This document shows, piece after piece, positions 38,244-50,723 of a DNA stretch of 64,000 nt (positions within the stretch are counted from its first letter, which is position 1; each line of letters opens with the position of its first letter). Made by a program: the position numbers and the translations under genes. The notes under the pieces are model-generated. The model was not told the origin of the DNA and did not search any database. It saw nothing but the letters and a program-made list of their open reading frames with translations. Source of the DNA: Stenopsyche tienmushanensis (Eukaryota > Arthropoda > Insecta > Trichoptera > Stenopsychidae); contig WACJ01000429.1 in assembly GCA_008973525.1 (NCBI GenBank), positions 62,001 through 126,000 of the forward strand, written 5' to 3'.

Positions 38244-40025
38244 CGCTGCTGGTTTTACTAAAACCTCTCCAATTGTGTGTGGTTTCTTCTGCTTGACAAT
38301 ACACCAAGCAATATAGCAAAAAACAGCCATATTTCCAGTATCGAGACGTTGTTAGAAAAATATCACTAAAAAATGCTAAGATATGTGATCATGCCGTAAA
38401 ATTATGGACACTTTGATTGCAGGTATTAAATAATTGGAAGCAAAGCTGCTGAATTTAAAAATGGAAAATTGATACCTTATATTGGTAACATTTGATTTGG
38501 CGACCTGTGAAAATATTATTTTTAATATTCAAATATTAGTGTATAAAATCATAATGGCTGCGATTATAAAATGTTATATCCTATTGACATTAAACAACGC
38601 GTTCTTATGGAAGCACTTACAATAAACAAAATATTTCTCAACTATATTATTACTCTGATTTTTGTTTGATATTGTATATTTTAGTATTTTAAACTAGAAT
38701 GCCTTTCAATGCTTCGGGTACTTTCAAATACAGAAATAATGGATTCATTAAATTATTAGCTTGTGATGTATTTGAACATTAAAAATCTGATGAAACGTCC
38801 ATCATGACGACCCATTTTTTCCATTGGGATGTCCATCTTTGGACGAAGAGGCAAAAGGCTAATGAAAATATTGATATGATAGAATGAATCGCTTAAAAAG
38901 GCATTAAAGAGTGTAACAAACATGTATGCTAGATTTAATCATGATGGAAATGGATTTAACAGAAGCCATTTGCAGAAACACGTCATCCATGCTCCGCTAA
39001 CGGATCTCGCAGCATTAAATCTCCGCACTTAAGAAGCATGTACGACACTGAGGATTCTTTTTATTCCCACGCACGTACTATCTACAAAAGTTAGCAACGA
39101 ATTAAGCTATAACAGTATGTTACAATGGAAATTCCGGTACAATCACATTTGTAACTTAATTCAAGGATCTACCGCCGACTCTGACTCAGGATGACTAAAA
39201 TCGCACAAACAATGGTCTGATGACTTCGCTCGTCTCGAATTTGGCGCCTCCAGTTTGCGAACATTCAATCTATACCCCCGAATATTCATCAATATCGCGT
39301 TATTAACGTCGGATCGTCGTAAATTGTTCGCAATGATGTATGAAAAGTGCGGTATAAATGTTTCATGCGACCGCGATGTGGAATAATTCTTTCCAATTCC
39401 GGGGAAACGTGCGGTTAGCTTCAAATGTGCATATATCATGTATTAATTATCAAACTTTTTGATTGATATCAAAACTAATTACATATTTGGAATGCCAAAC
39501 GCCGAATTACATTCAATATAATATGCTATGTGTATTAACCGTTTGAAAGAATGCTAAAAATGATTGCCGATTTTGCAGATTTGAACGGGCATCATTGATA
39601 ATGGAGATCTTTAACAATTAATATTTTAATGTACAATTATTAGAATTTAATCAGTGGAATACATCCAAATATTAGAGAGAGATTCATCAAATACTAATTA
39701 TTAAATTTATAAAAACATTTACCATGATGCAAAATTCTAGCAAAAAACCGCCAAAATCTGTAGGCAGTCCTGTGAATTACTTGTTGATTTTTAACATCTT
39801 GAGTTTAAATCTAAAAGAGGTATGATTATAAATATAAAACTCATGCTAAAATCGTCAGATATTATTCCATACTAATTTTCGTCCTTATCGACATCAAAGA
39901 AGTCCAATTACTGATATTAAAGTAGCAAAAATCTATTTAATAATTGGCTGGATTTGCGACATTAATTAAAATGTAATTTAAATTTAATATTTTAAAATGA
40001 AAGCTATTCACTTTTCCACTTAAAA

Positions 40026-40090
40026 TTCCTATTCAATTGATAATTTCCTAATTTAATCACACGTGGAAGGCAATGGAAAATCAACATTCT
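40026..40090 (+). repeat. SINE body fragment
   Basis: AATTCCTATTCA followed by CACGTGGAAGGCAATGGAAA matches the SINE body at about 51949-52005. The tRNA-like head and the tail are not recognisable here. Confidence 0.4.
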
Positions 40091-40267
40091 GTTTTGGAAC
40101 AGCAAGTGACTAGCAAATTCTACTCAACTGGATCATATGGGCAACTGTAATGGTGAAAAATTACTCTTTATTCGTATTTGTGGATCAAATTGTTGAATTC
40201 AATGAAAATGGAACGCCATCATTCAAAATTAAGATGGCTCTTAACCCCTCAAAGAGGTAAACACACA

Positions 40268-40530
40268 ATGTTGTGTCCGAATTACAATGACTCATAAAGA
40301 GCATCCTTAGACGTTGAGTTCGGAGATAGACAGAGATAGAGAATATCTTGAACGTTGAATTCGGAGAGTAACAGAGACGGACAGATTATCTTGCAGGTCG
40401 GAGATTGTGAATGGAAGACAGAGACGGATAGAGTATGTTGCGTATATTGTACGATTGTATCGATCGTTGACCCAAATTTATCGACTAATAATGATGTGTT
40501 AATGTTATAATTAATCGATTTCAAGTGTAT
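40268..40530 (-). repeat. Interspersed repeat B, copy 2, with a tandem array
   Basis: The reverse complement aligns with 21998-22200 over most of its length. Between about 40308 and 40440 this copy holds roughly three imperfect 42-47 bp units built on CGGAGA....ACAGAGACGGA, expanded relative to copy 1. The 80-codon minus-strand frame across it is an artefact of the repeat. Confidence 0.6.
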
Positions 40531-41149
40531 TATTTATGTTTACTTGAAGAAATGACCGAATATTGTGTGCTATCGACGGTGTTTATTTATTTAAATACAA
40601 GCTTCATACACGTTGCGACGATTCTGACAGATAAATAAATTTGTATGACGATAAGTGACGGACCCAACACATTAATATATTTTAATGTTGCTTGTAAATT
40701 TAGTATGAATATATTGAGGATTCATAAAGCTATAACGTTGATAATTTATTTTAATACTGTAATAACGAATATTTACAATTGGCAAGATCATGGTACACGT
40801 GTTGTATCATCGACCAATTATAGTGCATTGCTTATTTTTTTATCGAAATTATTGTATTTTTTTTATTGAACTAATTTCATGTGTATTCATATGGCAAAAT
40901 GTACATTCAAGTGCATTTCGTCCTTGTCATTTCTTATTTTTATGTGTAACAGGAAAAAATTATAAAAAACTACAGAACGTCAAATGCGATAAGAAAATTA
41001 CAAGAAACAAATAATAGAATCGGAGCTAAATTAAAATATTAACAAAGGACATATTTTCAAGAATGTATAACTTCAATATTTCCAAGAAGCCCCAGTGTTT
41101 ATATAATAAAGCGCATGTAGTAATTTTCTGTATTTTTTTCTGTTTTCAG

Positions 41150-41772
41150 TATTACCGGACAGTACGTGTAGTCATCCCCATACGGAATATACGAATTTGT
41201 CTCCACCAGGGGCGCCGCCCTACGTATCCAGAACACCCACGCACGCATCCTGCTCCGCTCTCACAGAACTGGAACCTCTTATTCCTCTGACTTCCGCGCC
41301 GAGATATCCGGATCCGAACAACGGCTATGCTAATTATTCCAACACGTGGTCGCCCAACGGCTACAACTCCTACAACAATTACCAATACAACAATTTACCG
41401 ATCAACAACAACACTAATTTGAATTGCACCCAGCAGACACCGTACATCAACCCGACAGGAGCCACGATGGTGCTGTATCCTCAGCTCTATTCGACGGTAA
41501 ATCAAAATCAGATCCATCTCCATCTGCACGGATCGACAGATAAGCTAGATCAATATTTCACCAGCGAGGCCCCACTCACAATAAGTTCCGGTGCTTCCGT
41601 CAAAGGAAGCAAAGAACTAGGAATCGAAATGCCGCCCATCCAACCATTGCCCATAGGGACAACGGAGGGCGATTCGACATCCATCCAGACTGATAGCGAC
41701 TCTTCGCAGAGAATCTACGTGCCAGTCTCCAATGTCAATTCAGATCCATCCAGTGTTTGGAGACCCTATTGA
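41150..41772 (+). CDS. lz: RUNX transcription factor, last coding exon (VWRPY C-terminus)
   Basis: The exon follows a TTTTTTTCTGTTTTCAG acceptor (AG at 41148-41149). Its first two bases complete a Val codon, then 206 codons run to TGA at 41770-41772. The last five residues are VWRPY (41755-41769), the invariant C-terminal motif by which Runt-domain factors recruit the Groucho/TLE co-repressor. The exon is Pro-rich at the start, Asn/Tyr-rich around 41326-41430, then holds a block YSTVNQNQIHLHLHG (about 41488-41532) that I associate with insect Lozenge. The tail is Ser/Asp-rich. No DNA-binding domain lies in this exon, as usual for the family. The protein acts in the nucleus, with Lozenge-type members controlling eye and blood-cell fates. 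RUNX identity is firm; the paralogue is likely lozenge but unproven. Confidence 0.85.
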
Positions 41773-42358
41773 CACGACAGACTTGTGATTGACTATGGAT
41801 TTCAAAAATGTGATTGCAATATATACATACAAAACTAGATCAATAATGAAAGCTCAAATACTTAATAAGTTATTTAGATTAATATCGTTCAAAATGCATT
41901 GTAAACATATGAGACTCCAACAAGCGCACAGTACATGCGATCATTCCTCAAGAAGAAGACTTAACGTCGAAGATCTCACTCTTTTACTGTTAAAATAGTG
42001 GTAAACGGATGCGTTTGTGTTATATTATATATATAGTTATCATAGAATCATAGCCAAAGACCATGATTTTGTTATGCAAAAGCATGTCAATTTACGCGTG
42101 TATGTAGGTCGACTTTCGTCATTTCGGCATTATGAACATGTCGCATACATCAAAAGTTCATAGAAAGAAACACGCGTTTTTAATTCAACGCGCAATGCGA
42201 TAAATACAAAGAAAATGTGTTTTACAATCGATTCGAAGAACTCCTTATAAGGATACGTTGGAATTGAAGAAGAATAATGTATTTATTTATTTAAAATAAT
42301 GTATAGACAATCAACCCGTTGGAGTGCAAAGGGTTGATAAATATATTATACATTGAAT

Positions 42359-42828
42359 CAGGGCCGTAACTAGGGCGTGGCAAAGCAGGCGCCCGCCACG
42401 GGCGCAACTGGGCTTGGAGCGCAAAACACAGAATACCAACCCGGTCGAGAGTTGCGCATGTTTTTTTATTTTACTCAACCATTCTACTTTACAGGAACCG
42501 ACACTGATTGACTCTGTTCATTTTAAAAATATATGCTAAGTTATCTAATCTCTCTTTTCTGCATTATCGTTATGTTCAAGTATGGCATCCGATCGCGCTC
42601 ATTCGTTATATCAACGGTTCGAAAAGCGGACCGATTGAGCATACAAACCTTATAACCTCTTCGTCCTCTTTTAGGGCTTACGATCACGGAAGCAACGTAA
42701 TGTTTAGACACTTTCTATCATAGTGTTTTTTTTTTACAAAAGATAAATTGGATTTCTTGAGGGGGGGGAGGGGGGGACGTTAAGTTAGATACTTGCCACG
42801 GGCGCTTCATACCCTAGTTACGACTCTG
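42359..42828. mobile_element. Non-autonomous hAT element (family N2) with perfect TSD
   Basis: The ends CAGGGCCGTAACTAGGG (42359) and, inverted, CAGAGTCGTAACTAGGG (42828) match at 15 of 17 positions. The element is flanked by identical 8 bp duplications CATTGAAT at 42351-42358 and 42829-42836, diagnostic of hAT transposition. Both subterminal regions carry GCCACGGGCGC. It is 470 bp and encodes no transposase; the 71-codon frame inside (42508-42723) is not one. A G8-A-G7 run (42761-42776) lies near the right end. Confidence 0.9.
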
Positions 42829-43415
42829 CATTGAATTATATTCGTAATTCCATAATAAGCATTACCCGTCAGCTGGCGTTTATAAACTCAGTCATGCTAT
42901 ACTGGGTACAGAAGATAACTACGATTTTATAAAGTGCACAGCCTGACTGCGTATAGCACTGATATTATACAGCGCGGTTTTGATTGAACACGGTTGATCA
43001 ATTGTGGCTTAATTTTGTACAACACGCTTTATAAAACACGATTTCAAACAAATAATAATATGCTTTATTTGGTACAATCATGGATCGCGCCGTGATTAAT
43101 CATACCGGACACGATGACAAATCACGATGATGAAATGTAAATTTAGGTGCATTCAGGATTATACTTCGTATAACACGGATTTGTATTACACGACGTTCTT
43201 TTGGAGCCATATAACTGTGTTATACGAGGCCTATGTGTATATTCTTTATTAGCATTATACATATGCATTCGAGTCTTTTCAGAGAAAATGTGAGACCCGG
43301 GGTAACTAATGCATGTTTCAAAGAATCTTCAAAATTTAAAATCAAAAGTGTGGGCAAAGAAATAAAATCAATAGTGTTTGATATTAAAAATCTAATGAAG
43401 GAAAGCATATATACC

Positions 43416-43570
43416 CTTGGGACTGTTTTTATGCGATAGATACGCTCCGTGGGGAGTGGCATATAAAAAAATCGCATAAAAAAGACTTGAACTACATAGA
43501 AAACTGAGAGATAGGTTCCGTTATTTTTGAAAACCGCATAACTTCAAAAACGCATAAAAACAGACCCAAG
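43416..43570. mobile_element. 155 bp TIR element (MITE)
   Basis: CTTGGGACTGTTTTTATGCG (43416-43435) and its inverse at 43551-43570 differ at one position. Inside the right arm, the motif GAAGTTATGCGGTTTT (inverted) is shared with the left end of the 1.03 kb element at 24771. The element is too small to encode anything. Confidence 0.65.
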
Positions 43571-46009
43571 TGTTCATCAGTAATCAATTAATACTGCTGA
43601 TTCTTTTTCTATTTGAAGTATTATGTTCAATGGTCTGATCCTATGATGCGGCCACGAAAGTGTTAATATTTTGAAACTCGTGGTAGTAACCCTTTCTATT
43701 CTTCCCCTGCTCCAACTCTGATGAACCCTAATTATAATATGTATATTTATCAATAAAGAATGATGATTGAAACAAAGTTAACTATGTTACAAACAAAAAT
43801 ATAGCTAAACAAGACCTTTCAGTTTGACTTCTTTGTTATATTAAAAATAAAATAATACTGTCGTATAATGATGCATTATTATGATGATGGCATTAAATTA
43901 TTAATTCAATTTTTTGTCTGTATTTGTATCCAGATTTACATGGTAATAAAATGTATTCTAAAAAGGATGCTTCAATCGCATTTGAATGCTACAAATGCCG
44001 CATTTTAACAAACGCTTTACACATGTCAATGAATGCCGTCATATCCATTCATATAAAACACATTTTCATTGTATTTAAAACAACATTTAATGATATGAGA
44101 GTCGACTGCGAATTTGTTTTTATTTTTATGTACATATTTTGCATAAAAAAGCACTTATTAAATTATGTTCAATTATGTTTAATTATTTTTGTATTAATTT
44201 ATGGATTATATTTATAAAAAAAAACAATTGACAGTTCAAAGTGAATAAATTCTATTTTTTTTATCGACTAAATAAAAAAATATCGGAGTTTAACTGCCAT
44301 TCAAAAAAATATTTATAGGAGTCCTCCTTATCTTTAAAAAAATTATGTTAATTTAGCATAAATGTTATTTTTAAATTTGAAGACATTTTTTATAAAAATT
44401 CAAATCTTGCCTCAATGTGTTGTTATTAAAATTTTAACTACTTTTAATTCGTTGAATGCTAATTTAATTTAGTTTTATTTATTATATAGACAATGTGCTC
44501 ATGTATTAAACATAATTTAATTTTAACGACTACTTTGTGAATCTCATTCAATTCCAATGCGTGCCATTGAAATTAGTTCTAACACTGCGAAGACGTTTTA
44601 AATATATATTTTTTTTATTATTGCAATCAATATTACATCTTCTCTTACGGGTGTTTTATTTTATAACCTAGACACGATTGACATCTCAATAAATTGAACA
44701 AAGATGTATATACATAGCGAAATTATTGTACATTATTAAAATGATAAATAAATACCTATTCCTAATGTTAATAATATATGAATAGATATTTTATACGCCA
44801 TTGTGTACAAAGAATACAAGACCTGTAAATAAATATATTTTTAAAATTAATTATTCCGAAAATTGTACAAAAAAATTCTGTGCAAAAAAAATACAACAGA
44901 AATAAATGATAAATTTAAAAATTACATATATCGTGTTTTTTTTCAAATATGTATGTGGATGATCCGTATGTATGCGTATTTTGTGTATTATAACATTCTT
45001 AGTATAATTTTTGTGGTAAAAAAACCCAGAACATAGGAATTCAACCATTGAAATGAACTCGTCCTAATCGCGAGCAATCTCGACCGGTTAACCGGAAAAG
45101 CCTTTATCGCAATCTGTTATCGAAAGTTAACCCAAGTTTTAAAAAAGACTGTTATTTGTCCACTTATTACAGTTAAATATTAATCACCAGTTTATAAAAC
45201 CAGATATCAATGCACACTTAATCGACGGAAGGGAAAAAATCAAAGAACAAATGAATGCGCATTAAATAAATTCAAATTTGAATTTTCCACGCCCACGCGC
45301 GTTGGCCATAACAGCAAAATATATTCAATTATATTTTTTTTCGTTCGCCATTTAGCTTTCAATCGTCGTTCATTTAAAGCGCTTTTAACGAGAACGCGCT
45401 TAGTGCTCAATCTTAGAACTCATATTCGCCGTATATTTATCAATATTCCAGTCGCATTTGAGGAAAACTTTTAAGTTTTTCTGCGAATATAGTTTTGTAT
45501 AAGAATATTAATATCTGCATAAATAAAATAATAAAACGAGCAAATGTGTGTGCGTATAATAAAAATGCAATTGATAATATAAATATCAACGCGATTTACA
45601 TTTTAATAATTAGTCACAACGATAATATTGATCGTGTTAATGCCGAATAAATATGAACGTAATTTGCATATTTGACGCAATGACATCTATATATTTGAAA
45701 TATAACATGTTCGCTTTGTTAGATTACTAAAAAGTGACATCTGTGTAAATACTGTTGAAGTATTATGGCGATTCTTCGACGATTTTTTAACGATCAACTA
45801 AAATTAATATTAATTTAATGCACAAATTATTAATTTAATGTTTTTAAAATAAATTGTTGCTTCTTAAAATATTAATAATATTTTCTCTGCTCGAATATTT
45901 AAATTGATGTTTTATGCAATAAATTGTGTTTGAATTGTGATAAATGAAAGTAGATGAGCGTGTGTTGAATGCTTGAATGAATGTTGGTCGTGTTTTATTG
46001 CGTTAAGAT

Positions 46010-46570
46010 TCGCGTGTGTGACGTTGCATTGGAGATTTGAATATTTGGCGCGGCGCAGGCGTAGTGAAGCGAATCGCCGCTTGGGCGTCGCACCACTCAG
46101 CAGTCGGCGAGTAGATTGCGCGTGTTGTGGTCGTGTGCATTTGAGTGCTCGTGAAGTGCTTCCGCTACAAGTCCCAAACATGTCTGACGACGTCGCAGAA
46201 AACGGAACCAACCAAAACAACGATGATGTTCCAGAAATCGAGCTCATCATCAAGGTAAGTCGAGACACTCGTAGAAGGCTGTGGAAGTTCATCCTCAGCC
46301 CCCGCCCCTTGTGGGCTCCCATCGCGCACTATTTTTTCCATCGACTAACGTCCCATGGCCGCTGTTACGTCGCAGCGTCGGTTCTTCGAGACCGATTATT
46401 TTATTCGACGCCGGCTGCTGAGATCTTCGCCCGTTACGAGGCGCCATTTCTCATCAGTTGTTGCCAACATGTGTTGCCTGAAGACGGCGTCAGCATTGGC
46501 GCGCGTGCTCTCCGAGGCCCGCAGCGATTTACTAACCATACCATACATTTTGACAGTCTCTCCGGCCTTT
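46010..46570 (+). promoter_or_regulatory. CpG-rich CLIC promoter / first-exon region
   Basis: This is the most CpG- and G+C-rich stretch of the window. It surrounds the CLIC start codon and extends 300 bases into the intron. No clear TATA box or initiator can be fixed, so the transcription start is unknown. It lies in a long AT-rich background, as for a broadly expressed gene's promoter. The inference is from composition and position only. Confidence 0.45.
46180..46254 (+). CDS. Clic: Chloride intracellular channel protein (CLIC), first coding exon
   Basis: ATG at 46180 in a good insect start context (CCCAAACATG) opens 25 codons that end exactly at AAG|GTAAGT (donor GT at 46255). The exon encodes an acidic, Asn-rich leader followed by DVPEIELIIK, the conserved opening of insect CLIC proteins just before their glutathione-transferase-like domain. 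The intron is phase 0. CLIC proteins are GST-fold proteins that exist in soluble and membrane-associated forms. The frame is open 69 codons upstream to an ATG at 45973, but that part shows no conservation that I know, so the downstream ATG is preferred. The frame also runs past the donor to 46626; the splice site and loss of similarity after Lys25 show that this is intron. No later CLIC exon was found. Confidence 0.85.
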
Positions 46571-47809
46571 TTGACACTTGTACTTTCTCAGATGTCAAGT
46601 GTCAAAGTATTGATATTTTTAAATGACGTGATGTATCGAGGGATCTAACCGACCAAGTGACGTTTCTCCCTACCTGTAAAATTTTCCGCTTGACAGTGTT
46701 GCCATTCGTAAAAATATACATTAAAAATCGACCTATATGTGTTGAAATAAATTTACCTAATTATATTAATAACATAAGTGCGCCACAAATTTATCTTCAT
46801 AAAATTACCTTTTTTGTGAAATATATATTTTTACAGATCAGCCAAGCGGTACACTGTCTAAGATATTTAACTCTTTACGGTTCGTGGCCGCATATTGAAT
46901 ATCAAAAATGTATTATTTAATTTTAAAAAAATGTCGTGCAAACGTGATATAGATTTGAATTTCTAAAAAAGAAATGCAGGTACACATATGTGCTAATATT
47001 TTAGTCGCATAAAATATATGTAAATACGTCAAAATATAAGAAATTAGATTAAGTTTTTTTTTTTACAAATACGTCGTAAAATACGTTCAAATTCATATTT
47101 TTTCTGGTAGATAATGTCCAGGATTGTTTTGAGTGCAAAGGCTTAATAAATTATTACAGATGCTACCGATTTTTTTTAGATTCGTCGTTTCTTCGAAGAA
47201 ACTGGATTGAAATTATTATTTACCCTCCTCCATTAGCTGATAAGATGAAACAAGTTGAAGATCTAGCCGACAAACAAATATAGAACCCAAAATCATCATA
47301 AATATAAGATGAACAAAAAAACCCTACCAAATGGGTGGTTGACGTTACTGTCAGAGAACTAAAAAATATATCCAAAAATGCACATTTAATGAGTATTGGT
47401 CGATGAATGAATGAATAAAAACATCAATTTTCTGAAAAAATAAACATTAATCGAAATCGATTTGAAGATATCCTCGTATTGCTTAATTTCAAGAACAATC
47501 AAAAGATTCTCTAATTACTATTCAACTTCGACTTTATATTATTCGACTTAATGGGTTTAAACCATCTGTTTTACATAAATGAATATATTTTTACTCTCGT
47601 CCACACATTTATGACAAGGAGAACCGTTATTACATAATCCAAAATTATTTTTATAAAAAATTGTATACTTTACCAATAATAAATAAATATGTAAGTATCA
47701 TCTGAAATCGAGAACATTACAGCACTCTGTACAAATTTAATTTCGCGCTAGAAAGTGTAAGAAACCAATAGATCTTATATTTGAATTAAATTTGAGAAAA
47801 ATGCATGTA

Positions 47810-48290
47810 CAGTCGACCCGTGGTAGTCCGGCTCCAGTCTAATCTGGCGCCCCCCTGTAATCCGACATGCCAATACAAGTATAGTACATATATAAAAAAA
47901 GAACCGCGAGAACATTCAAAAATTCTTCTCCACCACTGATGTGGCCCAGGCAACAGGCAAATTTTTAAAAAGCTAAATATCCCGAGGTGGAGGAAGTTTT
48001 GTACATGTGGTTTTTTTGAGAAAGAAACAGGCATACGTCTATTTCTGGGTCCATATTGGCCATGAAAACAAAGTTGTTTTATATGTTACATATTAAAAAC
48101 TATTGTTGTCTTTACAAATATCAATACAGTAAACTCCTTTGAAAGCACCAGCTAAATTTCGATTCAATGTATCAACTGGTTCAAGAATCATTTCAATTTT
48201 CCAAAAGAAGCATCGTTTGATGCATTTTCTACGAAACTCGCCCGGACTCCAGACAAAGCTTAGTGCAGAAACGCTCCGGACCGGAAAGTG
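47810..48290 (+). pseudogene. Pogo/Tigger-like transposase relic
   Basis: A TA (47808-47809) precedes the terminus CAGTCGACCCGTGGTAGTCC at 47810, followed by TAATC(T/C)GGC-like units typical of Tigger/pogo ends. From about 47896 the plus strand reads KKNREN..KFF, the end of the first helix-turn-helix. After a frameshift it reads KYPEVEEVLYMWFF (47975-48016), the start of the CENP-B/Tc5 helix-turn-helix. After a stop and shift it continues ERNRHTSISGSILAMKTK, and near 48162-48220 come FNVSTG and FQKKHR. This order matches the N-terminal DNA-binding half of pogo-like transposases. The DDE catalytic half and the right terminus are not visible, so this is a 5' fragment. Confidence 0.78.
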
Positions 48291-48619
48291 TTAAAATGAA
48301 CATTTAAAATATGCAGCTGTTATGATGTTTATAAATAAGTTCCCGTATATGCCATAGGGTGACCATAATTACATGTATATATTCGCATGCCTATTTTTTT
48401 GCCATGTAGTAAACAATCAACAAGCGAAGCTCTTCGGGGCCATGTGTTTGAGTTGTTCAGCTCGAACCGTCCAACCGCCACTCGGTTAAATGCTAATTCG
48501 GTTACTTTCCCGCGGCACTGAAACTCTTATGCAAGAATTGCGCGTTTTGTCCACCACACCAACACTGCCGTTGTTGCCTTCTCGATCCATCGTCTTTATT
48601 TTTTCGACCTACTCCTTGA

Positions 48620-48633
48620 TTTTTTTTTTTTTT
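48620..48633. repeat. T14 homopolymer
   Basis: A run of 14 T bases; no other structure. Confidence 0.9.
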
Positions 48634-50723
48634 GAGATTTCATGCCGAATTTAAGCCAGTCAAGTCACATTTGAAAGCCTTCCCCCACATCAAGCGTCTT
48701 AAAAGTGGTCCAAACGAACTACGATCGTTTCAATCGAAGGACGATTGACATATATCCATAATCCCTGAATGAAAATAATACGCATTGTATCAGCACCTAA
48801 AGCTTTCACTATGTTTTACGTCATTAAATATGCAAGATAACACTCTAGGAGTCTGAAAATGAACTCAGATATGCCATTAGTCATACAAAAATTGGATGAG
48901 CTCGCTTATTTTCAGCGGTCGAATGACTCAAAGATCTATAATCTTGAACAGTTTTATATAAAGATATGAAACAATTCGCTACATTGTTCTTATATGGATG
49001 TATAACTTAATTACATTATTTTGAACTCATTTGAACAAAGGATTAAAATCACATTGTCTTTTCACTTTTATTAATCAACAGCATATTCGTGATCATGGAC
49101 AGGTTGGCATGTCCGAACTATCACAAAGAAGTGAATGATTATTGGAAAACGTTAATACAATTGTAAACCAGTTTCCAATAAAAATTCGCATGGATACCAA
49201 ATCATCGAAATTATTTCGTAAATTTGTATATATTTACAGATATTCAACTATTTAGAAGCATTCACAACAAAATTATATTGTATTGGGTTCTAAGAATAAC
49301 TATGTATATTATTTAAGAATAACACAAGAGGTATGCCGGAGTGGCTTTAATCTATCATCTGTAATCCGCTTTAAAACTGTAAGACACAATTAAAATAAGA
49401 TTTTAAATGTTTTACATTGTCGAACGACCGAATGAATCAGTTTAGAGCTGGTAATCAATTGTTTTATCTTATTAACAATAATTCATCAATTAATCTCGTT
49501 AATCACATAGACATGTTTACTGCCGACAATAAATTTGGAAACGCTTAATACTAAAAAAACTTAATATTACTGTTGGTAATACAAATTTGTCTTTAAAATA
49601 AACCATCTTCATCAAAATGTCTCGCAAGTAGATAAACATATTTTTGGATCGATCTCATCCCACAATATCTAGATTGAAAACAAATTGGTACATAGTCTTG
49701 GAGCTTGTTTGAGGTGATTATATTGTTGGAATGTGAATTGTGACGAAGGTATTGCATTTTTTTGAAGTATTTTCAAGTAATCCTTTTTATTTCATTTACT
49801 GTCGATTTTTATTAAATACCCAGTTTTTTCAATCCTACAACAACCCCACATCATCACATTTCCACTGCAGTAGAATTTTTGGCACTGTGTACATTTCTGA
49901 AGAATTTTGTTTGGTAAACAAAAACGCTCCACTTTCAGCCAAAAAATTCAAAGTTGTGTTTGTAACCTAACTTTCAGTCTTGTTTCCCCTATGATCTATC
50001 AGAGAGACTGATTTTACTCCTTTTTAAAATTTATGCCCAACCATTGATAGTAGAATGACGATGATCTATCATTCTATTATTGCAGAATAGCTATTTTAAC
50101 CCCTGCATTATAGGATCAGGTTTCATTCAATTTTGTAATCAAATGAGGAGCTATATGACTTGACTGTTGAAGCTATCCTCGGCATCCATAGTAGATTTTA
50201 GGCAACCCGGTCCTTTTTCTGTCCTTCAAAATCTCAGTCTGGTGTCTTCTAATGGTATTAAGTAGAAGGTTTCTAGCATTGAAAATAAGATAAACGTAAT
50301 TATTTGTAATGGTCAATAGTTATATTAACTCAAAACTATTTTGGCGTTTCCAAATCAACTGTCAGCGTTGTATATTGAAAGATCAAAGATTTTGAATCGC
50401 TCTCGTCGATAATTTTAATTGCTTTCAATTTCACATGATGATGTTATGTATGACGTATGATGAATATCGAATCGTTCAATCGTATATGCAATTACTACGA
50501 ACAAACTACATTTTCTAATGCACACACTAGCTTATCGTTTTGCAAAAGTATCGAATTGGTACAACGTTGCAAAAAGTTGTTCGCCACTTTGCTAATGTAT
50601 CATGTTTTTGAGGTACTTTATGTAGAAAATGAGCCTACGGCCACCGGTCTAAGGTGACAGGCAGAGAGTTGGCGTGATATACGACCTTAACATGAAATAT
50701 TACCAGATTGTTCCAATTTTTAC

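Larger units (their letters stand above)
36502..41149 (+). other. RUNX gene intron (4.65 kb)
   Basis: GT at 36502-36503 and AG at 41148-41149, preceded by a long pyrimidine tract, define a phase-1 intron. It hosts a MULE-like transposase relic (37460-37790), a repeat fragment (38150-38243), a SINE fragment (about 40026-40090) and repeat B with a tandem array (40268-40530). The 92-codon minus-strand frame at 39161-39439 is unrecognised and probably chance. Confidence 0.7.
41773..46179. other. RUNX 3' UTR, intergenic DNA and CLIC upstream region
   Basis: The RUNX stop is followed by AT-rich DNA. The first canonical AATAAA that I find is at 43361, with another at 43752 and more after 44240, so the 3' UTR may be long; the true end cannot be placed. 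A hAT MITE (42359-42828) and a small TIR element (43416-43570) interrupt it. An inverted pair (CGATTTTATAAAGTG at 42919 and CGCTTTATAAAACACG near 43025) hints at one more degenerate element at 42900-43240. 43800-45300 is very AT-rich. Confidence 0.55.

Noticed and set aside
45973..46179. N-terminal extension of CLIC from the upstream in-frame ATG
   Set aside because: The 69 extra codons are Arg-rich CpG-island sequence without known conservation; the ATG at 46180 fits insect CLIC proteins.
45912..46322. 136-codon minus-strand frame
   Set aside because: It is antisense to the CLIC first exon and its CpG-rich region, so it is a compositional shadow.
46255..46626. Read-through of the CLIC frame past the donor
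   Set aside because: A perfect GTAAGT donor follows codon 25, and similarity to CLIC stops there.
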